6,790 nt of DNA from an uncultured Traorella sp. GTDB lineage: Bacteria > Bacillota_I > Bacilli_A > Erysipelotrichales > Erysipelotrichaceae. The notes beneath the pieces are model-generated. The model saw only the letters and a list, made by a program, of their open reading frames with translations. It had not been told where the DNA came from and searched no databases. The translations under genes were made by a program, and so were the position numbers. Below, in pieces: positions 1 to 5,482 of this stretch. The DNA is taken from contig CAMEIZ010000098.1 in NCBI GenBank assembly GCA_945919165.1, positions 1 through 6,790 of the forward strand, read 5' to 3'. Each line of letters begins with the position of its first letter. Within the stretch, counting starts at the first letter, position 1.

Positions 1-330
1 AAAGAAATGCTGAGTGTCAATCTGTTGAGATGTATATTTGTCGGTATTTTGAGAGGATCTTTATTCAGCTACATCTTTTGGATGTCGTTTTGTGGAGTAT
101 TCTTGTCTTCTTTTGCTGCTATTCTGTTAAAGAAAATGAGTGGATTAAGTGTTGTGGGGATTTCGGTTGTCAGTTCAGTTGTTCACTGTGTGGGTCAGAT
201 CCTGGTGGCAATGATTGTTTATTCTCAGGCACTGATGTTGTCATATCTGCCGTTTTTGCTTGTGATGAGTATTCCAACAGGAATTATGACAGGAACCATT
301 GCCAATCTTGTATTGAAAAGAATTAAGTAG
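1..330 (+). CDS. Gx transporter family membrane protein, 5' end outside window
   Basis: This is the C-terminal part of a small integral membrane protein. The frame is open from the first base, and the ATG at 7 is not a convincing start because homologous sequence begins further upstream. The product is almost entirely hydrophobic, with about three or four membrane segments, a loop LLKKMSG, a polar patch SSVVHCVGQILVA and a basic C-terminus VLKRIK. This pattern fits the Gx transporter family, often annotated as heptaprenyl diphosphate synthase component I and thought to resemble ECF-type substrate-binding membrane components. Family members are usually about 170-180 residues, so roughly the first 60-70 residues are missing here. 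The substrate cannot be told from sequence. The stop is TAG, and the next gene starts 8 bases later, so the two are probably co-transcribed. The family call is from recognition of the hydrophobic pattern and the HxxGQ motif, and is fairly secure. Confidence 0.75.
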   Translation, partial: KEMLSVNLLRCIFVGILRGSLFSYIFWMSFCGVFLSSFAAILLKKMSGLSVVGISVVSSVVHCVGQILVAMIVYSQALMLSYLPFLLVMSIPTGIMTGTIANLVLKRIK

Positions 331-338
331 GAGGAAGT

Positions 339-593
339 ATGTCAAAGTTTGTTTATAAGCCAAAAGGAACTTGTTCAAGGCTGATGGAATTTGAAATGGA
401 AGGCGATATCATCAAATCACTTAAAGTAAGTGGAGGATGTAATGGAAATCTTCAGGGAATCAGCAGTATTATCAGAGAAAAAAGTGTTGATGAAGTAATT
501 CGTGCGTTTGAGGGCATCCATTGTGGACCTCGTCCGACTTCATGTCCGGATCAGATTGCATGTGCGTTAAAAGAATATAAAGCTCATCAATGA
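339..593 (+). CDS. TSCPD domain-containing protein (TIGR03905-type)
   Basis: An 84-residue soluble protein consisting essentially of one TSCPD domain. The family signature is plain: TSCPDQIA at residues 67-74, preceded by HCGPRP, with a second conserved block SGGCNGNLQGI at 31-41. Cysteines at 12, 34, 62, 69 and 75 are the likely functional residues; a metal-binding or redox role is an inference. The same domain occurs at the C-terminus of some ribonucleotide reductases and also as stand-alone proteins like this one, whose function is unknown. An AGGAGG ribosome site at 329-334 overlaps the stop of the upstream gene and sits 4 bases before the ATG, which fixes the start and suggests translation from a shared message. 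The length is normal for the stand-alone family. The stop codon TGA lies inside a near-perfect palindrome (585-610). Confidence 0.9.
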   Translation: MSKFVYKPKGTCSRLMEFEMEGDIIKSLKVSGGCNGNLQGISSIIREKSVDEVIRAFEGIHCGPRPTSCPDQIACALKEYKAHQ

Positions 594-610
594 AAATATT
601 TTCATTAATG
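585..610. repeat. 26-bp near-perfect AT-rich palindrome over the TSCPD gene stop
   Basis: The arms are CAT-C-AATGAAAAT (585-597) and ATTTTCATT-A-ATG (598-610). They pair fully except for one C/A mismatch, and there is no loop. It spans the stop codon at 591-593. No T-run follows on either strand, so it is a weak candidate for an intrinsic terminator. It is centred about 68 bases upstream of the start site predicted from the 631-659 promoter, so an operator or activator site is an alternative. Its function is not shown. Confidence 0.5.
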
Positions 611-630
611 TAAAAAATATACAAAAATAC

Positions 631-659
631 TTGCAAAGTTTTACAGTGTGTGATATATT
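631..659 (+). promoter_or_regulatory. Extended -10 sigma-A type promoter upstream of lspA (P1)
   Basis: TTGCAA (631-636) and TATATT (654-659) are separated by exactly 17 bases, with a TG at 651-652 one base before the -10 box (TGATATATT, the extended -10 form). The start site should fall near 666. This is the best-matched promoter in the window. It would produce a leader of about 105 bases before lspA, or a short RNA if transcription stops at the hairpin that follows. Confidence 0.7.
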
Positions 660-671
660 ATTCATGTATTC

Positions 672-756
672 AAAGATATTGCAACATAAGCGCTATTGTT
701 TTGTACCTCCTTGTATCCTTAACAATTGGTTGTAATATCTTTTTTTTGCTTTTTTT
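672..756 (+). terminator. Long-range hairpin with T-tracts: candidate attenuator or small-RNA terminator before lspA
   Basis: Bases 672-685 (AAAGATATTGCAAC) pair with 729-742 (GTTGTAATATCTTT) over 14 positions with a single G-U wobble. They enclose a 43-base loop that holds a smaller 6-bp stem (695-700 with 721-726). The stem runs straight into T-tracts at 740-747 and 750-756. The stem is AT-rich and its loop is long for an intrinsic terminator, so efficiency is uncertain. The loop also carries ACCTCCTT (705-712), the anti-Shine-Dalgarno sequence, and TCCTTAA (716-722), which is complementary to the lspA ribosome site TTAAGGA (755-761). I see no T-box or recognised riboswitch signature. Confidence 0.5.
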
Positions 757-773
757 AAGGACTGTGATATAAT
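746..773 (+). promoter_or_regulatory. Possible second promoter (P2) with -10 box overlapping the lspA start codon
   Basis: TATAAT at 768-773 is a consensus -10 preceded by TG plus one base (TGATATAAT). A weak -35 match TTGCTT lies at 746-751 with a 16-base spacer. Transcription would begin near 780, just before the third in-frame ATG (781), giving a leaderless message. The match is perfect at the -10 box, but AT-rich start regions produce such boxes by chance. Confidence 0.35.
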
Positions 774-1248
774 GATGAACATGAAACAAAAACATTTATT
801 GATATTAATTTTATTAGTTGTGCTGGATCAGCTTACGAAAGTATTGATTGCGACAAACCTGAAACTTTTTGAGTCTATTGAAATTATTCATGGCTTTTTC
901 TGCATCACCTATGTTCAAAACACAGGGGCAGCTTGGAGTATGATGGAAGGAAATATGATCTTTTTCTATTTGATCAGCGTTGTTGCTCTTTTCATTATGT
1001 GGCAGTATTATCACAGTGACGAAAGTGATATGCTTGGCAAATGGTCAATGGTCTTGATGATAGGCGGTACACTGGGGAACTTTTTAGACCGTTTACGGTT
1101 ACAGTATGTCGTTGATTTTTTTGATTTTATGATATTCGGATATGATTTTCCGGTTTTCAATTTGGCAGATGTCTTTTTATGTCTGGGAGTTGGAGTTTTT
1201 GTTCTTTCGTTTGTTTTAGAAGGTGTGAAAAAGCATGAAGCAAAGTAG
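772..1248 (+). CDS. lspA: Lipoprotein signal peptidase (signal peptidase II)
   Basis: LspA is the membrane aspartyl protease that removes the signal peptide from diacylglyceryl-modified prolipoproteins. The 158-residue product has the usual length and four membrane segments (about 8-27, 63-80, 90-108 and 130-150). All family blocks are present: LDQLTK (18-23), QNTGAAWSM (49-57), GGTLGNFLDRL (98-108), VVDFFDF (113-119) and FNLADVFLCLG (129-139). By comparison with known structures the catalytic pair should be Asp115 and Asp133, and their 18-residue spacing fits Gram-positive enzymes. Three in-frame ATGs (772, 775, 781) are possible starts. The AAGGA site at 757-761 lies 10 bases before 772 and 13 before 775, favouring the first two. 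The reading frame overlaps the following pseudouridine synthase gene by 14 bases, the conserved lspA-rluD pairing of Firmicutes. Expression may be controlled by the structured leader at 672-761. Confidence 0.96.
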   Translation: MMNMKQKHLLILILLVVLDQLTKVLIATNLKLFESIEIIHGFFCITYVQNTGAAWSMMEGNMIFFYLISVVALFIMWQYYHSDESDMLGKWSMVLMIGGTLGNFLDRLRLQYVVDFFDFMIFGYDFPVFNLADVFLCLGVGVFVLSFVLEGVKKHEAK

Positions 1249-2149
1249 TTATGTTATTTCGGAAAAATTCGAAAAGCAAAGAGTGGACAAAGTGGCTGCT
1301 GAGCTAGAAGGGATTACTCGCTCTTATGCACAGACTCTTATTGATGAGGGTGCAGTATTATTAAATGGAAGCGTCACAAAATCCAACGTGAAAGTGAAGG
1401 AAAATGATCTTTTGAGTTTTGAATATGAGGATGAGATTCCTTTAGAGGTTGAACCACAAGACATTCCTTTAGACATTCGTTATGAAGATCAGGATGTTAT
1501 TGTCATCAATAAACCAAAAGGAATGATTGTTCACCCTACCGGAATGAATCAGAAAGACACATTGGTAAATGCTCTTTTGTATCATTGTAAAGATCTTTCC
1601 GGAATTAATGGTGTGATGCGACCGGGAATCGTTCATCGAATTGATAAAGATACGACTGGTTTATTGATCGTTGCTAAAAATGATCAGGCTCATTTATCGT
1701 TATCTGAGCAGCTGAAAGATAAAACAGTCAGTCGTAAGTATTATGCTTTACTGCACGGTGTGTTGGAGCATGACTATGGAACGATTGATGCACCTATAGG
1801 ACGTGATCCAAATGATCGTCAAAAAATGTGTGTTACCGCTAAAAACTCGAAAAAAGCCGTTACACATTTTAAAGTAATGGAACGTTTTAAAAACTATACT
1901 CTGGTGGAATGTTCATTAGAAACCGGACGTACCCACCAGATACGTGTACATATGCAGTATATCAAGCATCCAGTTGTTGGAGATCCGAAGTATTCATATC
2001 GAAAAACAATGAATTGCAACGGACAGCTGTTACATGCTCATGAATTGGAATTCATTCATCCAAGAAGTAATCAAAAGGTTGTTGTAAAGGCTCCGCTACC
2101 AGATGATTTTGAAAAAATACTGCAGGATTTAAGAAGCAGGGAGGACTAA
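1235..2149 (+). CDS. rluD: RluD/YlyB-family 23S rRNA pseudouridine synthase
   Basis: A 304-residue enzyme of the RsuA/RluA superfamily, which isomerises uridines to pseudouridine, most likely in 23S rRNA. An N-terminal S4 RNA-binding domain (about 13-62, with RSYAQTLIDEGAVLLNG) is joined to the catalytic domain (about 85-295). The signature HRIDKDTTGLLIVAK starts at residue 134, with Asp137 the expected catalytic aspartate. Other family blocks are VINKPKGMIVHP (90-101), a later SRKYYALLHG and ETGRTHQIRVHM. The length is normal. The ATG at 1235 lies inside the end of lspA, with AGAAGG (1218-1223) 11 bases upstream, so translation is probably coupled. In Bacillus subtilis the equivalent gene, ylyB, also follows lspA. 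The exact target uridines cannot be assigned from sequence, so the gene symbol denotes the family rather than proven specificity. Confidence 0.93.
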   Translation: MKQSSYVISEKFEKQRVDKVAAELEGITRSYAQTLIDEGAVLLNGSVTKSNVKVKENDLLSFEYEDEIPLEVEPQDIPLDIRYEDQDVIVINKPKGMIVHPTGMNQKDTLVNALLYHCKDLSGINGVMRPGIVHRIDKDTTGLLIVAKNDQAHLSLSEQLKDKTVSRKYYALLHGVLEHDYGTIDAPIGRDPNDRQKMCVTAKNSKKAVTHFKVMERFKNYTLVECSLETGRTHQIRVHMQYIKHPVVGDPKYSYRKTMNCNGQLLHAHELEFIHPRSNQKVVVKAPLPDDFEKILQDLRSRED

Positions 2150-2150
2150 T

Positions 2151-3437
2151 ATGGCAGAAAAACAGGTTTATGGTCTGCAGCTGTTGACTTTTCTGGTCAA
2201 TAAGTATGATTATCAAATCGTGAATATTAAAGGATTGGCAACAAGTGATTATTGGCTTGTGAGTCTTTCAAAAAAATATCCATTAGTCTGTATCACAAAT
2301 GAAGTACTTAGTGCTTCAACATTGGGAAGCGGTAGTTTTGGACAAGTGTATCGCGCTATTCTGACAACTTTTACTCAGCCTGTGGATACACTGGTATTAA
2401 ATACCAATCCTTCAAGTCAGAAATTTGAAAGCGGCAGAGTGCTGCAGATTCCGGTTTTGGAAAATCAACCGGTTGACGATATGCTGACAAGAGTATTTCC
2501 GGGAATTGACCATGTAGTAAAAAAAGTTGAGGATGTTACTCAGGAGAAGCGTAAACTGACAAAGGAACTTCAGAAAAAAGCACGTGATGAATTCTACAAA
2601 CAGCTGAAAAAAAGTCAGAAAACTCCTAAGATTACCATGATTATCGCTGCTATCTGTACACTGATTTTTATTCTTAGCAGTCTTCTATATCCAATTACTG
2701 AAAATCAGGTTACAAGCGGTATTTTAGTTGGTGCTTACTATAAAATGAATGTGATCAGTGCACATGAATATTGGCGCTTATTAACCGCTGGTTTTGTTCA
2801 TACGGATATGTGGCATTTATTTATGAATATGATTGCATTATTTGACTTGGGATTGCTAGTGGAAGGAAGATTGAAAAAAAGTCAGTATCTGACAGTTCTT
2901 TTATCTTCGATTATTGTTGGAAATCTGTTTGTGCTGATTGGTGATGCGAATATTGTCGGATTAGGCATCAGTGGTGGTTTATTTGGTCTTTTAGGTGTTT
3001 TCAGCGTCATGCTGTTTACCAGCTCAAGCTATAAAAATCCACGAATCTTAAGCAGCTATATCACGGTTATTATGATGAATGTCTTTATTTCACTGTTACC
3101 GAATATTTCTCTTTTAGCTCACTTAGGAGGTTTTCTGTGTGGTTTAGCACTGGGAATTTATTATGATAACAGTCCTAAGGTTTCACAGGTTAAACGTCAT
3201 GCCATGATATCATTAGCTGCTGTTGTGGCAGCTTGCCTGATAACAATTCCTTCTGTTGGACGAATTAATCCGATTTATGCTGGAACAGACGCCAATATTA
3301 TTCGAAGCTTGAATCAGCTTCATTTGGAAGGGTATGGAAAATATCTGACAAAGCAATACAAACTTCAAATGATTGAACAAGGTGAAGATATTTATCCGAT
3401 GGTGCTTGATTCTCTGATTAAAGGAGAAGGACAATGA
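2151..3437 (+). CDS. Rhomboid-family intramembrane serine protease with cytosolic extensions (GluP-like)
   Basis: A 428-residue intramembrane protease. The core runs from about residue 161 to 370. It contains WRLLTAGFVH...WHLFMNM with His217, His222 and Asn226, the active-site GISGGLFG with Ser274, and AHLGGFLCG with His324, so the Ser-His dyad is intact. I count about seven hydrophobic segments, the first at 161-180 and the last near 352-369. The first 160 residues are soluble, end in a lysine-rich, probably helical stretch (123-160), and match no domain I can name. The last 58 residues are also soluble, with no obvious TPR repeat. The architecture recalls GluP/YqgP of Bacillus subtilis, which has an N-terminal cytosolic domain and a longer C-terminal TPR region. 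The start is set by AGGGAGGA (2138-2145) 5 bases before the ATG. It begins 1 base after the pseudouridine synthase stop and overlaps the deaminase gene by ATGA. Substrates are unknown; membrane protein quality control is the family-based guess. Confidence 0.93.
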   Translation: MAEKQVYGLQLLTFLVNKYDYQIVNIKGLATSDYWLVSLSKKYPLVCITNEVLSASTLGSGSFGQVYRAILTTFTQPVDTLVLNTNPSSQKFESGRVLQIPVLENQPVDDMLTRVFPGIDHVVKKVEDVTQEKRKLTKELQKKARDEFYKQLKKSQKTPKITMIIAAICTLIFILSSLLYPITENQVTSGILVGAYYKMNVISAHEYWRLLTAGFVHTDMWHLFMNMIALFDLGLLVEGRLKKSQYLTVLLSSIIVGNLFVLIGDANIVGLGISGGLFGLLGVFSVMLFTSSSYKNPRILSSYITVIMMNVFISLLPNISLLAHLGGFLCGLALGIYYDNSPKVSQVKRHAMISLAAVVAACLITIPSVGRINPIYAGTDANIIRSLNQLHLEGYGKYLTKQYKLQMIEQGEDIYPMVLDSLIKGEGQ

Positions 3438-3916
3438 AAAGAAAAGATGTATTAAGCTGGGATGATTATTTTATGGGACTGGCTCATTTGTCAGCAATGC
3501 GTTCTAAAGATCCATCTACACAGGTAGGTGCTGTCATTGTAAATCAAGAACATCGTGTAGTTGGAATTGGCTATAATGGTTTTCCTTTTGGATGCGATGA
3601 TGATGTATTTCCATGGAACAGAGAAGGAAATAGTAATGATACCAAATATCCTTATGTGGTTCATGCTGAGCTCAATGCTATTCTGAATAGTAATCAGTCG
3701 GCAAGAGGTTGTATCTTATATGTCTCACTTTTTCCATGCAATGAATGTGCCAAAGCAATTATTCAAAGTGGGATTACGAAAATAGTTTATGAATCGGATA
3801 AATATGCTGATTCTGATAATGTGAAAGCCAGTAAGAGAATGCTGAAGGCAGCAGGTATTGAATTGAAACAGATGGATCATCAGATTCAAATTGAGGTAAA
3901 TAAAATCGGGTCATAG
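3434..3916 (+). CDS. comEB: dCMP deaminase (ComEB type)
   Basis: A 160-residue zinc-dependent deaminase that converts dCMP to dUMP, the precursor for dTMP synthesis. The zinc site is complete: HAE at 77-79 (His77 ligand, Glu79 proton shuttle) and PCNEC at 101-105 (Cys102 and Cys105). The N-terminal block DDYFMGLAHLSAMRSKDPSTQVGA and the GYNGFPFGCDDD segment (47-57) are typical of dCMP rather than free cytidine deaminases. Members of the family are commonly regulated by dCTP and dTTP; that is not visible here. The ATG overlaps the rhomboid stop codon in ATGA, with GGAGAAGGA (3423-3431) just upstream, so translation is likely coupled. The TAG stop lies in the loop of the following terminator and overlaps the 3' end of the convergent rnhC gene by 6 bases. 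In Bacillus subtilis comEB lies in a competence operon; no competence gene is seen here. Confidence 0.94.
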   Translation: MKRKDVLSWDDYFMGLAHLSAMRSKDPSTQVGAVIVNQEHRVVGIGYNGFPFGCDDDVFPWNREGNSNDTKYPYVVHAELNAILNSNQSARGCILYVSLFPCNECAKAIIQSGITKIVYESDKYADSDNVKASKRMLKAAGIELKQMDHQIQIEVNKIGS

Positions 3917-3927
3917 CCCGATTTTTT
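3902..3927. terminator. Bidirectional intrinsic terminator shared by comEB and rnhC
   Basis: AAAATCGGG (3902-3910) and CCCGATTTT (3917-3925) form a perfect 9-bp stem with the six-base loop TCATAG. Reading +, the stem ends in a six-T run (3922-3927). Reading -, it ends in TTTTA. The loop consists of the two stop codons: TAG (3914-3916) for the deaminase on +, and TGA (complement of 3911-3913) for rnhC on -. It ends both converging transcripts. Confidence 0.9.
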
Positions 3928-4753
3928 CACTATTTTTGAAATGAAGTTTGGCAATCTTTCCAAGTTCATCTTTTCCGAATTTCTGAATAAAAGTTTTCCC
4001 GAATTTATCGACTTCTTTACCAGCTCCTTTCGGTATTTCACATTGATAGTATTCTTCCATTTTATCCCATGCTTTTAAAAATGCGTAGCGAGCAATCATA
4101 CTGGCAGCAGCCACGCTGGGAAACTGGCTTTCTGCTTTTGTTTTAAAAGTAAGATCTTGGATGATGCAAGGTTCGTTTTTCAGATAGCGATAATATAGGG
4201 ATTCCGGTGTAAACTGATCAACGACGCACAAGCTAGGCCATTTTTGCAGTTTGTTTTTTAAATGAGCATAAGCCTGGTTATGCAGTTTTGCTTTAATTTG
4301 GTTCATGTTGTTGGTTAGATGTACCTGATTGTATTTAGAAGGATCTAGAATTAATAAGCTGTGAGTAAGCTCTTTTATTAGCTTAGGAGCGTTTTGACGT
4401 ATGAAATCGTCGCTGAGCTGTTTGCTGTCCGTAATTTTAAAATCAGAAAGAAGCGACAGATTATTTTCATCTATATAGGCAGCACAAACAACAACAGGAC
4501 CAAAATAATCACCTGTTCCGACCTCGTCACTTCCTGCCTGGGGTAAAACGATTTGATTGTCAGTGTTACTGTAAAAGCGTGCATTTTCGCCCTGAAAGAC
4601 AACTTTATTGGAGTCATAGACAGTTATGACACAGTCGCTCAGGCGAATTTGAAAGCGAACATAGGGCAGTTTCTTTTCTACGACATAGCCTTTAAAACGC
4701 TGATACAGTTCTTGAATTGAAGTTTCATCATAAAGTTTCGTATAAGTTTCCAT
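3911..4753 (-). CDS. rnhC: Ribonuclease HIII
   Basis: A 280-residue endonuclease that cleaves the RNA strand of RNA:DNA hybrids, for example in R-loops. An N-terminal TBP-like substrate-binding domain (about 5-65, ending VYDSNKVVFQG) precedes the RNase H fold. The catalytic core starts with GSDEVGTGDYFGPVVV (74-89; Asp76 and Glu77). It continues with CVVDQF (176-181; Asp179), TKAESQFPSVAAASMIARY (205-223), and a C-terminal PKGAGKEVDKF block. The N-terminal domain and the GTGDYFGP form separate HIII from HII. Length is slightly short for the family (about 300) but nothing essential is missing. The start at 4753 has no recognisable ribosome site; a possible extended -10 box lies 6 bases upstream. 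It is divergent from cvpA-mutS2, a neighbourhood also seen around rnhC in Bacillus, and convergent with comEB. Confidence 0.95.
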   Translation of the reverse strand: METYTKLYDETSIQELYQRFKGYVVEKKLPYVRFQIRLSDCVITVYDSNKVVFQGENARFYSNTDNQIVLPQAGSDEVGTGDYFGPVVVCAAYIDENNLSLLSDFKITDSKQLSDDFIRQNAPKLIKELTHSLLILDPSKYNQVHLTNNMNQIKAKLHNQAYAHLKNKLQKWPSLCVVDQFTPESLYYRYLKNEPCIIQDLTFKTKAESQFPSVAAASMIARYAFLKAWDKMEEYYQCEIPKGAGKEVDKFGKTFIQKFGKDELGKIAKLHFKNSEKIGL

Positions 4754-4759
4754 GCAACT

Positions 4760-4768
4760 ATTTTAACA
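4760..4768 (-). promoter_or_regulatory. Possible extended -10 element for rnhC
   Basis: On the - strand the sequence reads TGTTAAAAT, that is, TG plus one base plus TAAAAT (4765-4760), ending 6 bases before the rnhC ATG. No -35 box sits at a normal distance (TTGAAT is only 12 bases away). A start site at or next to the ATG would give a leaderless message, in line with the missing ribosome site. This is tentative. Confidence 0.35.
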
Positions 4769-4773
4769 CATAT

Positions 4774-4802
4774 TTGCATTCAAAGGATAGATGATTTAAA
4801 AT
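4774..4802 (+). promoter_or_regulatory. Sigma-A type promoter for cvpA-mutS2
   Basis: TTGCAT (4774-4779) and TAAAAT (4797-4802) are spaced by 17 bases in the 66-base divergent gap between rnhC and cvpA. The predicted start near 4808-4809 leaves a very short leader of about 11 bases, which just includes the ribosome site GAGGTGA (4809-4815) before the ATG at 4820. Confidence 0.6.
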
Positions 4803-4819
4803 AGATAAGAGGTGATTGT

Positions 4820-5482
4820 ATGTTTTTTTCTGAAATGATGATTCAACTGGTTAATCCAGTTTTACTGATATTGCTGATTCTTCTTGTATACAGTGGATAT
4901 CGTAAAGGTTTTTTAAGTAAGCTGTTAAGCTGTTTCTCATTTATTGTTGTTGCGTTTTTGGCTTGGCAGTTTTCTGGACCGCTTTCCAAGGTATTTGAAA
5001 TTCTGCCGCAAAGCTTTGCTCCTTATCAGAATACACCGTTAGCTGATTTTTTCTATCAGTATGCCAATCAGATCTTTATCTTTGCAGTATTAGTCATTTT
5101 GGCATCAATCGTTTTATTTTTATTGAAACCAATTGTCTTATTGTTTAAAAAACTTCCGGTGATTTCTTTAGCGAATTCTCTTTTGGGAGCTTTGTTTGGT
5201 GTCGTGGAAATGATGCTGTTATGCTTTGTGCTGCTGTTTGTTTTGCATACACCAATGGTTAAGAATGGAGCAGAGGTGATTGAAAACAGTTTCTTTTCAA
5301 CAGTAGAAGTATTACAGAACCATGTTATTACGATTGGCAGTGATTTGTTAGAGGATTTTGATGTGATGTCAGATACCGCTCATATCGATGTGAATCACTT
5401 GAAAGAAATGTTGAGTGAACATGGTTATACGGATGAACAGATTCGTCATTTTATTGAACAATTAGGTGACAAACATGAATGA
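4820..5482 (+). CDS. cvpA: CvpA family membrane protein
   Basis: A 220-residue membrane protein of the CvpA family, named after an Escherichia coli protein needed for colicin V production; its molecular role in Firmicutes is not established. Hydrophobic segments lie at about 9-25, 36-52, 84-108 and 118-142, followed by a soluble acidic tail (about 150-220). The family's N-terminal pattern is clear: a first helix, then YSGYRKGFLSKL (24-35), and SLANSLLGALFGVVEMM (116-132) matches the conserved second half. The ATG at 4820 has a strong AAGAGGTGA site (4807-4815) 4 bases upstream. The end overlaps the start of mutS2 by 8 bases. In Bacillus subtilis the homologue yshB lies between zapA and polX just before mutS2; here neither zapA nor polX is present between rnhC and mutS2. 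Confidence 0.85.
   Translation: MFFSEMMIQLVNPVLLILLILLVYSGYRKGFLSKLLSCFSFIVVAFLAWQFSGPLSKVFEILPQSFAPYQNTPLADFFYQYANQIFIFAVLVILASIVLFLLKPIVLLFKKLPVISLANSLLGALFGVVEMMLLCFVLLFVLHTPMVKNGAEVIENSFFSTVEVLQNHVITIGSDLLEDFDVMSDTAHIDVNHLKEMLSEHGYTDEQIRHFIEQLGDKHE
5464..5469 (+). promoter_or_regulatory. Ribosome binding site that sets the mutS2 start
   Basis: AGGTGA lies 5 bases before the ATG at 5475. The upstream in-frame GTG at 5466 is part of this site and has no ribosome site of its own. The start is therefore taken as 5475, giving the N-terminus MNDVLELEI. Confidence 0.75.

Noticed and set aside
30..326. 98-codon alternative + frame over the Gx transporter gene
   Set aside because: The hydrophobic family match is in the other frame, which also leads into the TSCPD gene with a proper ribosome site.
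682..712. AAGGAGGT on the - strand (complement of 705-712) as a ribosome site for a small gene
   Set aside because: The nearest ATG is 17 bases away and its frame closes after five codons. The sequence is more likely a by-product of the anti-Shine-Dalgarno stretch on +.
660..771. T-box or known riboswitch upstream of lspA
   Set aside because: No T-box core, specifier or other recognised aptamer sequence is present; only generic stem and T-tract features.
814..1014. 66-codon open frame on the - strand inside lspA
   Set aside because: It lies wholly within conserved LspA coding sequence and resembles no known protein.
3213..3434. 73-codon open frame on the - strand inside the rhomboid gene
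   Set aside because: It is the reverse shadow of a well-supported coding region and shows no ribosome site or protein-like conservation.
5466..5474. GTG at 5466 as the mutS2 start
   Set aside because: The GTG is part of the AGGTGA ribosome site for the ATG at 5475 and has no site of its own at a usable distance.
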